In this document: positions 14,464 to 23,217 of the stretch, piece by piece
Numbering within the stretch: position 1 is the first letter of the stretch
How the letters are laid out: each line of letters opens with the position of its first letter
NCBI GenBank assembly: GCA_017412705.1
Contig: JAFPWS010000001.1
Location: 1 to 36,956 of the forward strand
Length of the DNA: 36,956 bases
Reading direction: 5' to 3'
Source of the DNA: Prevotella sp.
GTDB taxonomy: Bacteria; Bacteroidota; Bacteroidia; Bacteroidales; Bacteroidaceae
Translations under genes and position numbers: made by a program
Notes under the pieces: model-generated
Told to the model about the DNA's origin: nothing
Seen by the model: the letters and a program-made list of their open reading frames with translations, nothing else
The model's database searches: none

Positions 14464-15930
14464 TCAGCTGCGAATCAAGTTTCGGCTGGCGTCAATGCGA
14501 AGGAAGATGAACAAAAGGAAGGTAAATCCCCACAATGACGAGCCACCATAGGAGAAGAAAGGTAGCGGAATACCAATCACAGGGGTCAGCCCCAGCACCA
14601 TGCCTACATTAATGAAGACATGGAACAGGAAGATGCTAAGCACACAATAGCCATAGACCCTTCCAAAGCGGAAAGGCTGACGCTCAGCAAGATGTATCAG
14701 TCGCAATATCAGGGCCAGGAACAGCAGTAATACACTGGCAGAGCCTACAAAGCCCTCCTCCTCACCTACCGTACAGAAGATGAAGTCAGTATCCTGCTCA
14801 GGCACAAACTTGAGTTTCGTCTGCGTACCGTTCAGGAAACCTTTACCCTCCAGGCCACCAGAGCCGATGGCAATCTCTGACTGGTGCACGTTATAGCCTG
14901 CACCACGCAGGTCCTCATCCAGTCCCAGCAGCACGTTGATACGTGAGCGCTGGTGGGGCTCCATCACATTCTGCATGATGAAGTCGGCACCATAGAAGAA
15001 CGCCATGGAACCTATAGAGAACAACGCTATGAAGAAGTATGCTCTTATGCGCGAGCCCAAGCCCTCCCATACCAGATAGCATACCATGGCTATGATGACG
15101 ACAAGCTGGACATACACCAGGTCATAAGGGAAAAACAATGACACGAGGTAAGCCACCAAGGTGATTCCTGTGCTGCAAAGCAGCATCCGCCAAGCTATGC
15201 GCTGGTGGCAATAGACCCATACCATGCCTATCGTAAACAGCTGTATGAGTAGCATGACGCTGAACTTACCTATCGACGTAGGGGAGTCATCTATATACAC
15301 CTCGGCAAAACGTATTCCCACGACAAAGTACACCACCATGGCGACACCCGTAAACAGGATGCTGCCAGGCATACCCTCACGATAGAACATCAGGAAGAAC
15401 GACAGGTAGACCAGAGCCGAGCCCGTCTCACGCTGCAGCACAATGAACACCATAGGCAGCAGGATGACCAGCAAGGCAGCACCAAAGTGCTTGTTTTCGT
15501 TGATGTTATAGCCGTAGGTAGACATCAACTTGGCCAAGGCCAGCGCCGTGGCAAACTTGGCAAACTCAGCGGGTTGCAGTCGCAGAGGCCCTAACACCAG
15601 CCACGACCTGGAGCCCTTGATGCTATGCGGGTTGAAGATGGTGGCAAAGAGCAACAGCAGCAACAGCCCGTAGATGATATATGCAAAGGTGTCGTAGAAA
15701 CGGTCGTCCAGCATCAGGATGATGAATCCCAACATGATGGAAGTGCCTATCCATACTATCTGCATACCCGAGCGTGTAGCCAGCGAGAAGATGTCGGTCT
15801 CGCCATACGAATAGCTGGCTCCGCATACGCTGACCCATCCAAAGGAGAGCAGGGCCACGTAGATAATGATGGTCCACCAGTCAATAGAGCGCCATACGCT
15901 TGTCTGCCGTTTACCTGCTTGTTGTGCCAT
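14464..15930 (-). CDS. rodA: Rod-shape determining SEDS glycosyltransferase RodA
   Basis: RodA polymerises lipid II glycan strands in the elongasome together with its PBP2 partner. The 488-residue protein has about ten membrane helices and the SEDS marks: LGPLRLQPAEFAKFATALAL, a large periplasmic loop with RINVLLGLDEDLRGAGYNVHQSEIAIGSGG, and near the C-terminus FFSYGGSSLWGF. It is somewhat longer than E. coli RodA, as in other Bacteroidetes. Its start overlaps the mrdA end by 20 nt. It is the last gene of the cell-shape operon. Confidence 0.95.
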   Translation of the reverse strand: MAQQAGKRQTSVWRSIDWWTIIIYVALLSFGWVSVCGASYSYGETDIFSLATRSGMQIVWIGTSIMLGFIILMLDDRFYDTFAYIIYGLLLLLLFATIFNPHSIKGSRSWLVLGPLRLQPAEFAKFATALALAKLMSTYGYNINENKHFGAALLVILLPMVFIVLQRETGSALVYLSFFLMFYREGMPGSILFTGVAMVVYFVVGIRFAEVYIDDSPTSIGKFSVMLLIQLFTIGMVWVYCHQRIAWRMLLCSTGITLVAYLVSLFFPYDLVYVQLVVIIAMVCYLVWEGLGSRIRAYFFIALFSIGSMAFFYGADFIMQNVMEPHQRSRINVLLGLDEDLRGAGYNVHQSEIAIGSGGLEGKGFLNGTQTKLKFVPEQDTDFIFCTVGEEEGFVGSASVLLLFLALILRLIHLAERQPFRFGRVYGYCVLSIFLFHVFINVGMVLGLTPVIGIPLPFFSYGGSSLWGFTFLLFIFLRIDASRNLIRS

Positions 15931-17767
15931 ACGCTATATGTCTGTGCTGGAACTCTTCAGCCTTCTTCTGCGAGGCCTCAGAGAGTTTTCCGTGAATAAA
16001 CTGTTCCATGATGAGTCCTCCTATGGGAACACCATAGGTGGCACCCCAGCCGCCATTCTCTACGTAGACGGCTACTGCTATCTTGGGATTCTCCATAGGT
16101 GCGAAGCCCATGAAGACAGAGTGGTCGTGACCACGGTTCTGTGCCGTACCCGTCTTACCACAGGCCATGAAGTCATACCTGGCCAACTCATGGCAGGTAC
16201 CTCCTGTGGCTGACGCCCTCATGCCTTGCACCACATAGTCATAGGCATCGCGCTTGGCCATGGAGTAGCGGCGCCTGGTATAAGCGGTATCCAACGGTTC
16301 TCCCTGCACCTTCTTCACCACATGAGGGGTGATGAACCATCCGCGGTTGGCAATAGTGGCTCCCAGGTTGGCAATCTGCAGCGGTGTGGCGTTGACCTCA
16401 CCCTGACCAATGGCGATGGAGATGATGGTGAGTCCGTTCCACGAGCCCTTGTAGGCCTTGTCGTAGAATGCGGCATTGGGTATCAGCCCTCGTTTCTCAC
16501 CAGGCAGGTCAATGCCCAGCTTATAGCCAAAACCCATCGACACCATGTAGTCACGCCACTTGTTCATTGCATTCTGCACCGAGCCGTACTTCCCCTTGGC
16601 ACCTATCATATAGTAGAGTCCCCAGCAGAAATAACCGTTACACGATGTCGACAGTGCAGGCACCAAAGGCAACGGTGAAGCATGTCCGTGACAGCCTACA
16701 TGCAGGCCCTTGTAGTTGAAGCCATGCCCGCAGGGATAGGCTGTATGCGTGGGATGGATGATGCCTTCTGTCATGAAGGTCAAGCCTTGAGTGGTCTTAA
16801 AGGTAGAGCCTGGCGGATACTGACCCATAATGCTTCTGTTAAGCAGGGGTTTCCACACATTCTGACTCAGCAGGTGATGACTCTTGGAACGCTGGCGACC
16901 CACCATCATACGGGGGTCATACGAGGGTGAGCTGACCATGCACAGCACCTCACCTGTCGAGGGTTCAATAGCCACTATAGAACCTATCTTTCCCTCCATC
17001 AGGCGTTCTCCCAGCTTCTGTAGCTCTACATCTATACCCAGCGTCAGGTTCTTGCCTGCCTGTGCCCTACGGTCAAACTTTCCGTTCTGGTAGCGACCCT
17101 GTATGCGTCCATGGGCATCACGCAACAGTATCTGCATGCCCTTGACGCCACGCAATTGCCGCTCGTAGCTGCGTTCCACACCCAGCTTACCGATGTAGTC
17201 GCCAGGCTGGTAATAGTCGTCCTCATCAATATCTGCAGGCGACACCTCTCCGACATCACCCAACACATGTGCTGCCAGCGGATACTCATACTGACGGATG
17301 GTACGACGCTGGATATAGAAACCCGGGAAACGGAACATCTTCTCCTGAAACACGGAGAAGTCTGCCTCCGAGAGTTGATTCATGAATATCTGCTGCGTAA
17401 AACGCGAGTAACCGGGGTTCTTGCCACGGTCCTTGATATTCTCCATACGACGGTCAAACTCCTCACGGCTGATGTTCAGTGCCTCGCAGAAGTCAAGGGT
17501 GTCCAAGTGGTCCTTGGCCTCATTCATCACCACCATGATGTCGTAGGCAGGCTGGTTATACACCATCAGCTTGCCATTACGGTCGTAGATGCCGCCACGG
17601 GCTGGATACTCAATCTTTTTCAGGAAGGCATTCGAGTCGGCACTCTTCTTGTAGTCGTCACTGGTAATCTGGAGTTGGAATAGGCGCAGGATGTAGACCA
17701 CCACAATCAGTATGGCCACACCAGCAATCACATAGCGTCGTTTGTCCTGTGTCAGGTCCTTCTCCAT
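15911..17767 (-). CDS. mrdA: Penicillin-binding protein 2 (elongasome transpeptidase)
   Basis: The 618-residue class B PBP crosslinks peptidoglycan during elongation. One N-terminal membrane helix (residues ~13-30) is followed by the pedestal domain starting YPARGGIYDRNG. The transpeptidase domain holds the active-site STFK (Ser321, Lys324), SCN (375-377) and KTGT (538-541). Length is normal. It lies between mreD and rodA with an overlap to rodA, and PBP2-RodA act as a complex. It is the target of mecillinam-type beta-lactams. Confidence 0.95.
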   Translation of the reverse strand: MEKDLTQDKRRYVIAGVAILIVVVYILRLFQLQITSDDYKKSADSNAFLKKIEYPARGGIYDRNGKLMVYNQPAYDIMVVMNEAKDHLDTLDFCEALNISREEFDRRMENIKDRGKNPGYSRFTQQIFMNQLSEADFSVFQEKMFRFPGFYIQRRTIRQYEYPLAAHVLGDVGEVSPADIDEDDYYQPGDYIGKLGVERSYERQLRGVKGMQILLRDAHGRIQGRYQNGKFDRRAQAGKNLTLGIDVELQKLGERLMEGKIGSIVAIEPSTGEVLCMVSSPSYDPRMMVGRQRSKSHHLLSQNVWKPLLNRSIMGQYPPGSTFKTTQGLTFMTEGIIHPTHTAYPCGHGFNYKGLHVGCHGHASPLPLVPALSTSCNGYFCWGLYYMIGAKGKYGSVQNAMNKWRDYMVSMGFGYKLGIDLPGEKRGLIPNAAFYDKAYKGSWNGLTIISIAIGQGEVNATPLQIANLGATIANRGWFITPHVVKKVQGEPLDTAYTRRRYSMAKRDAYDYVVQGMRASATGGTCHELARYDFMACGKTGTAQNRGHDHSVFMGFAPMENPKIAVAVYVENGGWGATYGVPIGGLIMEQFIHGKLSEASQKKAEEFQHRHIAYGTTSR

Positions 17768-17784
17768 CCTTCCTCGACTCCCCT

Positions 17785-18285
17785 TTATCTTTGCTTCACC
17801 ACCTCACACGTGAAGATCAACACTAACGTGATGGCAGCACTTCCTACGACACACAGACCCCAGTATTCCAGGTCGAAGAAGGTGAATAGCTCCAGCGCGT
17901 AGAACACCAGGCAGTACATGAGCACCAGAAATACCAGATAGTACGAATAACGGGCAGGTCCCAAGGTCGACAGGGCAGGCTTCAGGTCTTCTGCAGCGTC
18001 GCGTGGTACGAAAACCTCCAAGCAGTATGGCTGTATGGCAGCTATCAGCGTCAGTGAGGCGGCAGCCAATCCTGGTGTGTTCGAGAAGACGTCGATGAAC
18101 AGCCCCAGAAAGAAACTCCATAGCAGGCTGGCCCATTTAGGATAGCTGCGGGGGAACTGGATGACAAAGTATACGTAGAACAGCGGCGTAGCCACTCCAA
18201 ACAGGTGAATACGCCCCAGCACGATGGCTTGTGCCAGCACAAAGACCATAAACCACATAAACCGTTTCAGCAAATCTATCGTCAT
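17785..18285 (-). CDS. mreD: Rod-shape determining protein MreD
   Basis: The 166-residue integral membrane protein has about five hydrophobic helices. The typical MreD segment is FPRSYPKWASLLWSFFLGLF followed by IDVFSNTPGLAAASL. MreD links MreC to RodA/PBP2 in the elongasome. Sequence conservation in this family is low, so the call leans on the topology and on its place between mreC and mrdA. Confidence 0.9.
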   Translation of the reverse strand: MTIDLLKRFMWFMVFVLAQAIVLGRIHLFGVATPLFYVYFVIQFPRSYPKWASLLWSFFLGLFIDVFSNTPGLAAASLTLIAAIQPYCLEVFVPRDAAEDLKPALSTLGPARYSYYLVFLVLMYCLVFYALELFTFFDLEYWGLCVVGSAAITLVLIFTCEVVKQR

Positions 18286-18312
18286 CGCTTATCACTCATC
18301 ACTAAATATTCC

Positions 18313-19182
18313 TCACTCCTTGACGTTTAGCTTCAGCGAGTCGCGTGCAGCCTGCATCAGTCGCATACGATCGGTAATGGTCTTGTCACTGATGACCATC
18401 ACGTCGCGCAGATTACCGAAGTCCGTCGACAGGCGCACCTGCAGTCTATACGACAGTCCGTCACGAGAGTTATACACCTCCTTGATTTGTCCCACCAGCA
18501 CACCGGCAGGGAAGATGCTCGAGTAGCCGTTGGTCTCCACCCATTCGCCACGCTTGAAACGGGCATGACGGGGAATATCTTCTACAAAGGCCATGCCTGC
18601 ATCCTTACCGTCCCAATGCAACACGCCAAAGTAGCCACGATTGCGGATAGCACAGCTGATGCGTGACGATTTCATGTTCAGCACCGGAATGACCACGCTA
18701 TAATGGCTTGACACCAAGTATACCACACCTACAACACCCTGTCCGCAGGCCACACCCATACCTTCCTCGACTCCGTCAGCGCTACCCTTGTCGATGGTCA
18801 GCAGGTTATTGGCGTGATGCAGCTCGTTGGTCACTACCTTGGCAGGTATCAGTTCGTATTGCTGCAGTTTCTCCAAGTGCTGGCGCTCCTCTTTGCTCAT
18901 CTCCTTGTGGTCTTCGTTATAGAGGCGACGCAGCTGAGTAAGCTGACGCTCCAAGTAGAAGTTACGGAGCGTCAAGTCCTCATTCACCTTTTTCAACGAG
19001 AAGAAAGACTCCACAGCCGAACTCCACGCGTAGACCTTTCCCACCATGACATTGGCTGATGAGAACCAAACGCTGTTCTGATAGTTGTTATACTGAAACA
19101 GCAACACCAGACTCAGCACCTCGAGTATCACGAAGAGCATCCAGTGAAAGTGTTGACGTAGAAACTCCAGCAGGTTCTTCAT
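18313..19182 (-). CDS. mreC: Rod-shape determining protein MreC
   Basis: The 289-residue bitopic protein has an N-terminal membrane helix (residues ~11-30), a coiled coil (~55-110, from SAVESFFSLKKVNEDLTLRN onward) and the two periplasmic beta-barrel lobes (KVVTNELHHANNLLTIDKGS, GVVGVVYLVSSHYSVVIPVL). MreC activates PBP2 in the elongasome. It lies 27 nt upstream of mreD; an ~80-nt spacer with a hairpin separates it from mreB. Confidence 0.93.
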   Translation of the reverse strand: MKNLLEFLRQHFHWMLFVILEVLSLVLLFQYNNYQNSVWFSSANVMVGKVYAWSSAVESFFSLKKVNEDLTLRNFYLERQLTQLRRLYNEDHKEMSKEERQHLEKLQQYELIPAKVVTNELHHANNLLTIDKGSADGVEEGMGVACGQGVVGVVYLVSSHYSVVIPVLNMKSSRISCAIRNRGYFGVLHWDGKDAGMAFVEDIPRHARFKRGEWVETNGYSSIFPAGVLVGQIKEVYNSRDGLSYRLQVRLSTDFGNLRDVMVISDKTITDRMRLMQAARDSLKLNVKE

Positions 19183-19210
19183 CTCCAGCGCTTAGCTATT
19201 AGCTGTTAAT

Positions 19211-19254
19211 GTTGGCTTTTAACAGTTAGCAAGGGCATGCTGCCAAAAGCCAAC
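19211..19254 (-). repeat. Intra-operon hairpin between mreB and mreC
   Basis: GTTGGCTTTT (19211-19220) pairs perfectly with AAAAGCCAAC (19245-19254). The spacer also has copies of TTAGC/GTTAGC words (19192-19230) similar to those between murA and rimM. Without a following T run it is more likely a processing or attenuation hairpin than a terminator. Confidence 0.55.
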
Positions 19255-19262
19255 AGCCATCT

Positions 19263-20285
19263 TTATCTCATCAGGAACTGGAAGCGGCCAATGTTCTTCA
19301 GGGCAATGCCTGCACCCTTGGCTACTGAGTGTAACGGATCCTCTGCAATATGGAAGGGGATACCAATCTTCGCCTCCAGACGGCGATCCAGACCACGCAG
19401 CAGTGCACCGCCACCTGACAGCCAGATACCATTCTTCACAATATCAGCATACAGCTCAGGAGGTGTATTTTCCAGGGCGGAGAGCACCGCATTCTCTATT
19501 TTAGCCACCGTCTTATCCAGACAGTGAGCAATCTCCTGATAACATACGGGAACCTCAATAGGTAGAGCCGTAATACGGTTCGGGCCGTGTACCACGTAGT
19601 CCTCGGGAGCCTCGTCGCCCAAGTCGGTCAGTGCCGAGCCTACGGCTATCTTGATGCGCTCAGCCATACGCTCAGAAACCTTCACATTGTGCTGACGCGA
19701 CATATACTCCTGGATATCGAAGGTCAGGTCGTCACCGGCAGTACGGATACTGTTGTTCGACACGATACCACCCAACGAGATGACAGCAATCTCCGTAGAG
19801 CCACCACCGATGTCCACAATCATGTTGCCCTCAGGGGCCTCTACATCGATACCAATACCAATGGCTGCTGCCATAGGCTCGAAAATCAGGTATACATCAC
19901 GTCCGTCGGCATGCTCGGCAGAGTCGCGCACAGCTCGCAGCTCCACCTCGGTAGAGCCCGAGGGTACGCCAATCACCATACGCAGCGAAGGCGAGAACAG
20001 GCGGTGTCCCGTATGTACCATTTTTATCAGACCGCGCATCATCTGCTCACAAGCAGAGAAGTCGGCTATCACACCATCACGCAGAGGACGCACGGTGCGG
20101 ATATCTTGATGTTCCTTCTCATACATCATCTTAGCCTTCTCACCCACAGCTATCATCTTATCGGTGTGGCGATTCAGCGCAACTACTGACGGCTCGTCAA
20201 CTACAATCTTATCATCACTGATAATAATCGTATTGGCCGTTCCAAGATCCATGGCTATCTCCTGGACAAAACTAAAAAATCCCAT
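19263..20285 (-). CDS. mreB: Actin-like rod-shape protein MreB
   Basis: MreB polymerises into membrane-bound filaments that position the elongasome. The 340 residues include the phosphate-1 loop DLGTANTIII (residues ~13-22), the regions around VIGVPSGSTEVELRAVRDSA and FEPMAAAIGIGID, phosphate-2 VDIGGGSTEIAVISLGG, and the adenosine motif WLSGGGALLRGL. Length is standard. It follows the purH-domain gene by ~50 nt and precedes mreC. Confidence 0.96.
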   Translation of the reverse strand: MGFFSFVQEIAMDLGTANTIIISDDKIVVDEPSVVALNRHTDKMIAVGEKAKMMYEKEHQDIRTVRPLRDGVIADFSACEQMMRGLIKMVHTGHRLFSPSLRMVIGVPSGSTEVELRAVRDSAEHADGRDVYLIFEPMAAAIGIGIDVEAPEGNMIVDIGGGSTEIAVISLGGIVSNNSIRTAGDDLTFDIQEYMSRQHNVKVSERMAERIKIAVGSALTDLGDEAPEDYVVHGPNRITALPIEVPVCYQEIAHCLDKTVAKIENAVLSALENTPPELYADIVKNGIWLSGGGALLRGLDRRLEAKIGIPFHIAEDPLHSVAKGAGIALKNIGRFQFLMR

Positions 20286-20337
20286 ATTTATCTTTATGCT
20301 TAAAACTTATCTCTTAATACTAATCACCTAACAATTA

Positions 20338-20931
20338 TTACTTCTCAAACCAGCTGTGAATAGCAGTATCATAATGGCTGCTCACGCCAAAGGCACGGGT
20401 GGCAAACATGCGGCGCTGAGCCTTCGTAGTCTCAGCACCCTGAGCATTCAGGATGTCCAGCAGTACGCTGTACTCTGCCTTCGATGGAACGATCACAACA
20501 TCGTTAAAGTTCTTCGCACCGGCACGAATCAGCGAGATGCCGCCAATGTCAATCTTCTCAATAATATCCTCCTCCGAGGCACCGCTGGCTACGGTCTGTT
20601 CAAAGGGATAAAGGTCTACGATGACCAGGTCAATTTCAGGAATCTCATACTGAGCCATCTGCTGGCGGTCACCCTCCAGTTCACGACGCCCCAGAATGCC
20701 TCCGAACACCTTCGGATGCAGGGTCTTCACACGGCCACCCAGGATAGAAGGGTACGTCGTCACGTTCTCCACCTTCTCACACTCGTAGCCCAGCGACTCA
20801 ATAAAAGTCTGAGTACCACCAGTCGACAGGAACTTCACGCCCTCGTCGTTCAGCTTCTTGAGCAAATCCTCCAGCCCATCCTTGTGGAAAACGGAGATGA
20901 GCGCTGTCTTAATTCTTTTCTTGTCTGCCAT
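20338..20931 (-). CDS. purH: Stand-alone IMP cyclohydrolase (PurH N-terminal domain only)
   Basis: The 197-residue protein matches the MGS-like IMP cyclohydrolase half of PurH, which closes FAICAR to IMP: ALISVFHKDGLEDLL at the start, FLSTGGTQTFI (~34-44), ILGGRVKTLHPKVFGGIL (~63-80), VDLYPFEQTV and EKIDIGGISLIRAGAKNF. Usual PurH is about 500 residues with a C-terminal AICAR transformylase domain. Here the frame stops right after the domain boundary (SSHYDTAIHSWFEK), and no transformylase follows before mreB. This looks like a genuine split rather than decay, with the transformylase presumably encoded elsewhere. It heads the cell-shape operon. Confidence 0.88.
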   Translation of the reverse strand: MADKKRIKTALISVFHKDGLEDLLKKLNDEGVKFLSTGGTQTFIESLGYECEKVENVTTYPSILGGRVKTLHPKVFGGILGRRELEGDRQQMAQYEIPEIDLVIVDLYPFEQTVASGASEEDIIEKIDIGGISLIRAGAKNFNDVVIVPSKAEYSVLLDILNAQGAETTKAQRRMFATRAFGVSSHYDTAIHSWFEK

Positions 20932-20975
20932 AAAATCTATATAACGTTATATGAAAATTGTCTCGAATGAGGGTG

Positions 20976-20983
20976 CAAAATTA
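20976..20983 (-). promoter_or_regulatory. -7 promoter box of the purH-mreBCD-mrdA-rodA operon
   Basis: TAATTTTG on the minus strand lies 44 nt upstream of the purH-domain start, a good Bacteroidetes -7 box. It would drive all six minus-strand genes down to rodA. Confidence 0.55.
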
Positions 20984-21131
20984 CAAAAAAGACAGCATAC
21001 CACCACATGTTTCAGCAAAAAAATTTTCTCTTCTTAAAAATTAATAATGTATATCAAGGTCTACGCAAGACGATTTTGTTCATTTTTAGAAAATAATTCT
21101 CCATTTATTCGTCTACATTCATTTTTTTTCG

Positions 21132-21139
21132 TACCTTTG
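21132..21139 (+). promoter_or_regulatory. -7 promoter box for the FadL-like gene
   Basis: TACCTTTG follows an AT-rich tract and lies 28 nt upstream of the start codon. Confidence 0.6.
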
Positions 21140-21167
21140 CACTCAGATATCAACCAATATATTATAT

Positions 21168-22505
21168 ATGAAAAGAACTTTGCTTTTGATGGCACTCGCG
21201 TGGAGTGCCATCATTGCCACCCAAGCTGGTGGCCTGATGACGAACACCAACTATCACATCGCCTTCGACCGCATGATGGCCCGAGGCGCTACCTTTGACA
21301 TCGACGCGGCCTACTCCAACCCCGCCGGACTGGCATGGGGGCACGAGGGCTGGCAGCTGTCACTCAATTTTCAGAAGCCTTGGCAGTACCGCGACATCAC
21401 AGCCCATACCACCGCTGGCGAACAGTTCTTCGAAGGCAAGGCCTCCGCACCCATCGTACCTGCCTTATTCGCCTCCTACAAGAAAGGCCGTTGGGCTCTC
21501 TCCACCATGATAGGCATCGTTGGCAGCGGTGGCTTCGTAGAGTATAAAAGCGGAGTACCCAGCTTCAACATGCTGCTGGCAGGCTTGCTGGGACAAAACG
21601 GCATTACCCCCGACCAATATCAGATAGACTCAGAGATGAAGGGTAAGCAGTATATCTATGGCGGCCAGGTAAACTTCACCTATAAATTCCTCGACTGCCT
21701 CTCTGCGGCCGTGGGCTTCCGCGCCAACTACTACGACGGCTACTATCGCGGTCATGTACGTGCCGACAATCATCCGCAATTTGGCGAGCTGGCAGGCTTG
21801 GCACTCGATGTCGACCAAAAGGGCTGGGGTTTCACTCCACTCATCAGCGTCAACTACCACCAGGGGCCCCTCACCCTTACGGCACGCTATGAGTTCCGCA
21901 CCAAGATCAGCACCACCAACGAGACCAACTCACTCGAAGCAGGACTCGGCAGCAACCTCATAGCCTATATGATGACTGTAGATCCCGTCGGCACACCAGC
22001 AAAGCTGAAGGCACTCAGCCAGCAGATGGACACCTATACCGCCCCCTATCAGGATGAGGTTAAAACACGTTACGACATGCCGGCCTTGCTATCCTTAGCT
22101 GTAGGCTATGCCTTTACTGACAAGCTGCGCGCCACCCTCGAGTATCACTTCTTCGACGACAAGAACGCCAAGATGGCTGGCAACCGTCAGGAAGAACTCA
22201 AGCATGGCACCCACGAGTTCCTCGCTGGTGTCGAGTACGATATCAATCAGAAATTCACGGTCAGTTGCGGCGCCCAGCGCACCGACTACGGTCTCACCGA
22301 CAACTACCAGCAAGATACCTCTTTCGCCTGCGACAGCTATAGCATCGGCTTTGGAGGAGCCTGGAACATCAACGACAAGCTGCGACTTAATGCAGGCTAC
22401 TTCATCACCCTCTACTCCGACTACACCAAGCCAACCAGCTATGGCTCCGAGACCTTCTCACGCACCAACAACGTTGTCGGCCTGGGTATCGACTACAAAT
22501 TCTAA
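21168..22505 (+). CDS. OmpP1/FadL-family outer-membrane transport protein
   Basis: The 445-residue precursor starts with a signal peptide (KRTLLLMALAWSAIIATQAGG). It continues with the FadL hatch-like segment, including ARGATFDIDAAYSNPAGLAW around residues 38-57. The remainder is rich in alternating amphipathic strands (GFRANYYDGYYRG, LTLTARYEFRTKI, ATLEYHFFDD). It ends in an aromatic residue (GLGIDYKF), as outer-membrane beta-barrels do. FadL proteins carry hydrophobic compounds across the outer membrane; the substrate here is unknown. It is a single gene with its own promoter and a terminator 30 nt downstream. Confidence 0.85.
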   Translation: MKRTLLLMALAWSAIIATQAGGLMTNTNYHIAFDRMMARGATFDIDAAYSNPAGLAWGHEGWQLSLNFQKPWQYRDITAHTTAGEQFFEGKASAPIVPALFASYKKGRWALSTMIGIVGSGGFVEYKSGVPSFNMLLAGLLGQNGITPDQYQIDSEMKGKQYIYGGQVNFTYKFLDCLSAAVGFRANYYDGYYRGHVRADNHPQFGELAGLALDVDQKGWGFTPLISVNYHQGPLTLTARYEFRTKISTTNETNSLEAGLGSNLIAYMMTVDPVGTPAKLKALSQQMDTYTAPYQDEVKTRYDMPALLSLAVGYAFTDKLRATLEYHFFDDKNAKMAGNRQEELKHGTHEFLAGVEYDINQKFTVSCGAQRTDYGLTDNYQQDTSFACDSYSIGFGGAWNINDKLRLNAGYFITLYSDYTKPTSYGSETFSRTNNVVGLGIDYKF

Positions 22506-22532
22506 GAAGCAAATACAAAAACCGAGAAAAAG

Positions 22533-22568
22533 AAAAGCCCCTGTAAATGAGATATTTACAGGGGCTTT
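22533..22568. terminator. Bidirectional Rho-independent terminator
   Basis: A 14-bp perfect stem, AAAGCCCCTGTAAA / TTTACAGGGGCTTT with a 6-nt loop, lies between the FadL-like gene (plus) and the tRNA (minus). On the minus strand it is followed by CTTTTTCTC, a good T tract. Confidence 0.85.
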
Positions 22569-22573
22569 CCTAG

Positions 22574-22647
22574 TAGCGGGAGGGGGACCCGAACCCTCGA
22601 CCTCCGGATTATGAATCCGACGCTCTAACCAGCTGAGCTACCCCGCC
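22574..22647 (-). tRNA. tRNA-Met (CAT), elongator type
   Basis: The minus strand reads GGCGGGGTAGCTCAGCTGGT at the 5' end, with a standard D-arm. The anticodon arm has loop TTCATAA and CAT in the anticodon position, and the T-loop is TTCGGGT. The acceptor stem has G-T wobble pairs at both ends and one T-stem pair looks mismatched (A-C). CCA is not encoded. The first base G, paired to T, argues against an initiator tRNA. A CAT-anticodon tRNA-Ile with modified C34 cannot be fully excluded by eye. Confidence 0.85.
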
Positions 22648-22761
22648 ATCATTTAGTGCGAAAACAGGGATGAACCCCTGAAATCGGGTGCAAAGGTAAT
22701 ATAAAGTTTTAAAATACCCAAACTTTTTCTTAAAAAACTTTTCCATTCGGATAATTTTTTG

Positions 22762-22769
22762 TATTTTTG
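22762..22769 (+). promoter_or_regulatory. -7 promoter box for the START-like / LptFG operon
   Basis: TATTTTTG lies 43 nt upstream of the START-like gene, after an AT-rich tract. Confidence 0.55.
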
Positions 22770-22812
22770 CAAGGTCAATAGAAGAAATAACGCCTGCAAA
22801 CACGAATAGACT

Positions 22813-23211
22813 ATGCAGAAACTAACGATTGAATACCCGCTGTCGACACAGTCTCCAAAGATTGTATGGGAACTCATCAGCAATGCCCACGGACTCCAGA
22901 AATGGCTTGCGGACACGGTGACGGAAGAGGACGACACGCTGACATTCACTTGGGGACAGCCTTGGACAGAGCGCGACACAAAGCAGTCGCGTGTGATAGA
23001 CATAGAAAAGTATGACCATATCCGCCTGCTGTGGGACTATCATGAGGAGACTCCTGAGGCATACTGGGAGATGCGCATCGAGAAGAGCGAGCTGACAGGT
23101 CACTTGAACCTGCTCATCACGGACTATGCCGCCGATGACGACGAGGCTGCCGACCTGCGCGGCCTATGGGATGCCAACCTGGAGCGCCTGCACCGTGTAA
23201 GCGGACTATAG
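22813..23211 (+). CDS. START-like (SRPBCC / AHSA1-type) domain protein
   Basis: The 132-residue soluble protein looks like the Bacteroidetes START-like family: IEYPLSTQSPKIVWELISNAHGLQKWLADTV at the start, a strand with FTWGQPWTERDTKQSRV, and a C-terminal helix DLRGLWDANLERLHRV. The helix-grip fold generally binds a hydrophobic ligand or a partner protein. No catalytic residue can be named. It is 6 nt upstream of the LptF/G permease gene, so a role linked to envelope lipids is possible, as inference. Confidence 0.75.
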   Translation: MQKLTIEYPLSTQSPKIVWELISNAHGLQKWLADTVTEEDDTLTFTWGQPWTERDTKQSRVIDIEKYDHIRLLWDYHEETPEAYWEMRIEKSELTGHLNLLITDYAADDDEAADLRGLWDANLERLHRVSGL

Positions 23212-23217
23212 GACACT

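Noticed and set aside
22574-22647. tRNA-Met as an integration site for a mobile island
   Set aside because: No integrase and no repeat of the tRNA 3' end are seen around it. The neighbours are ordinary core genes.
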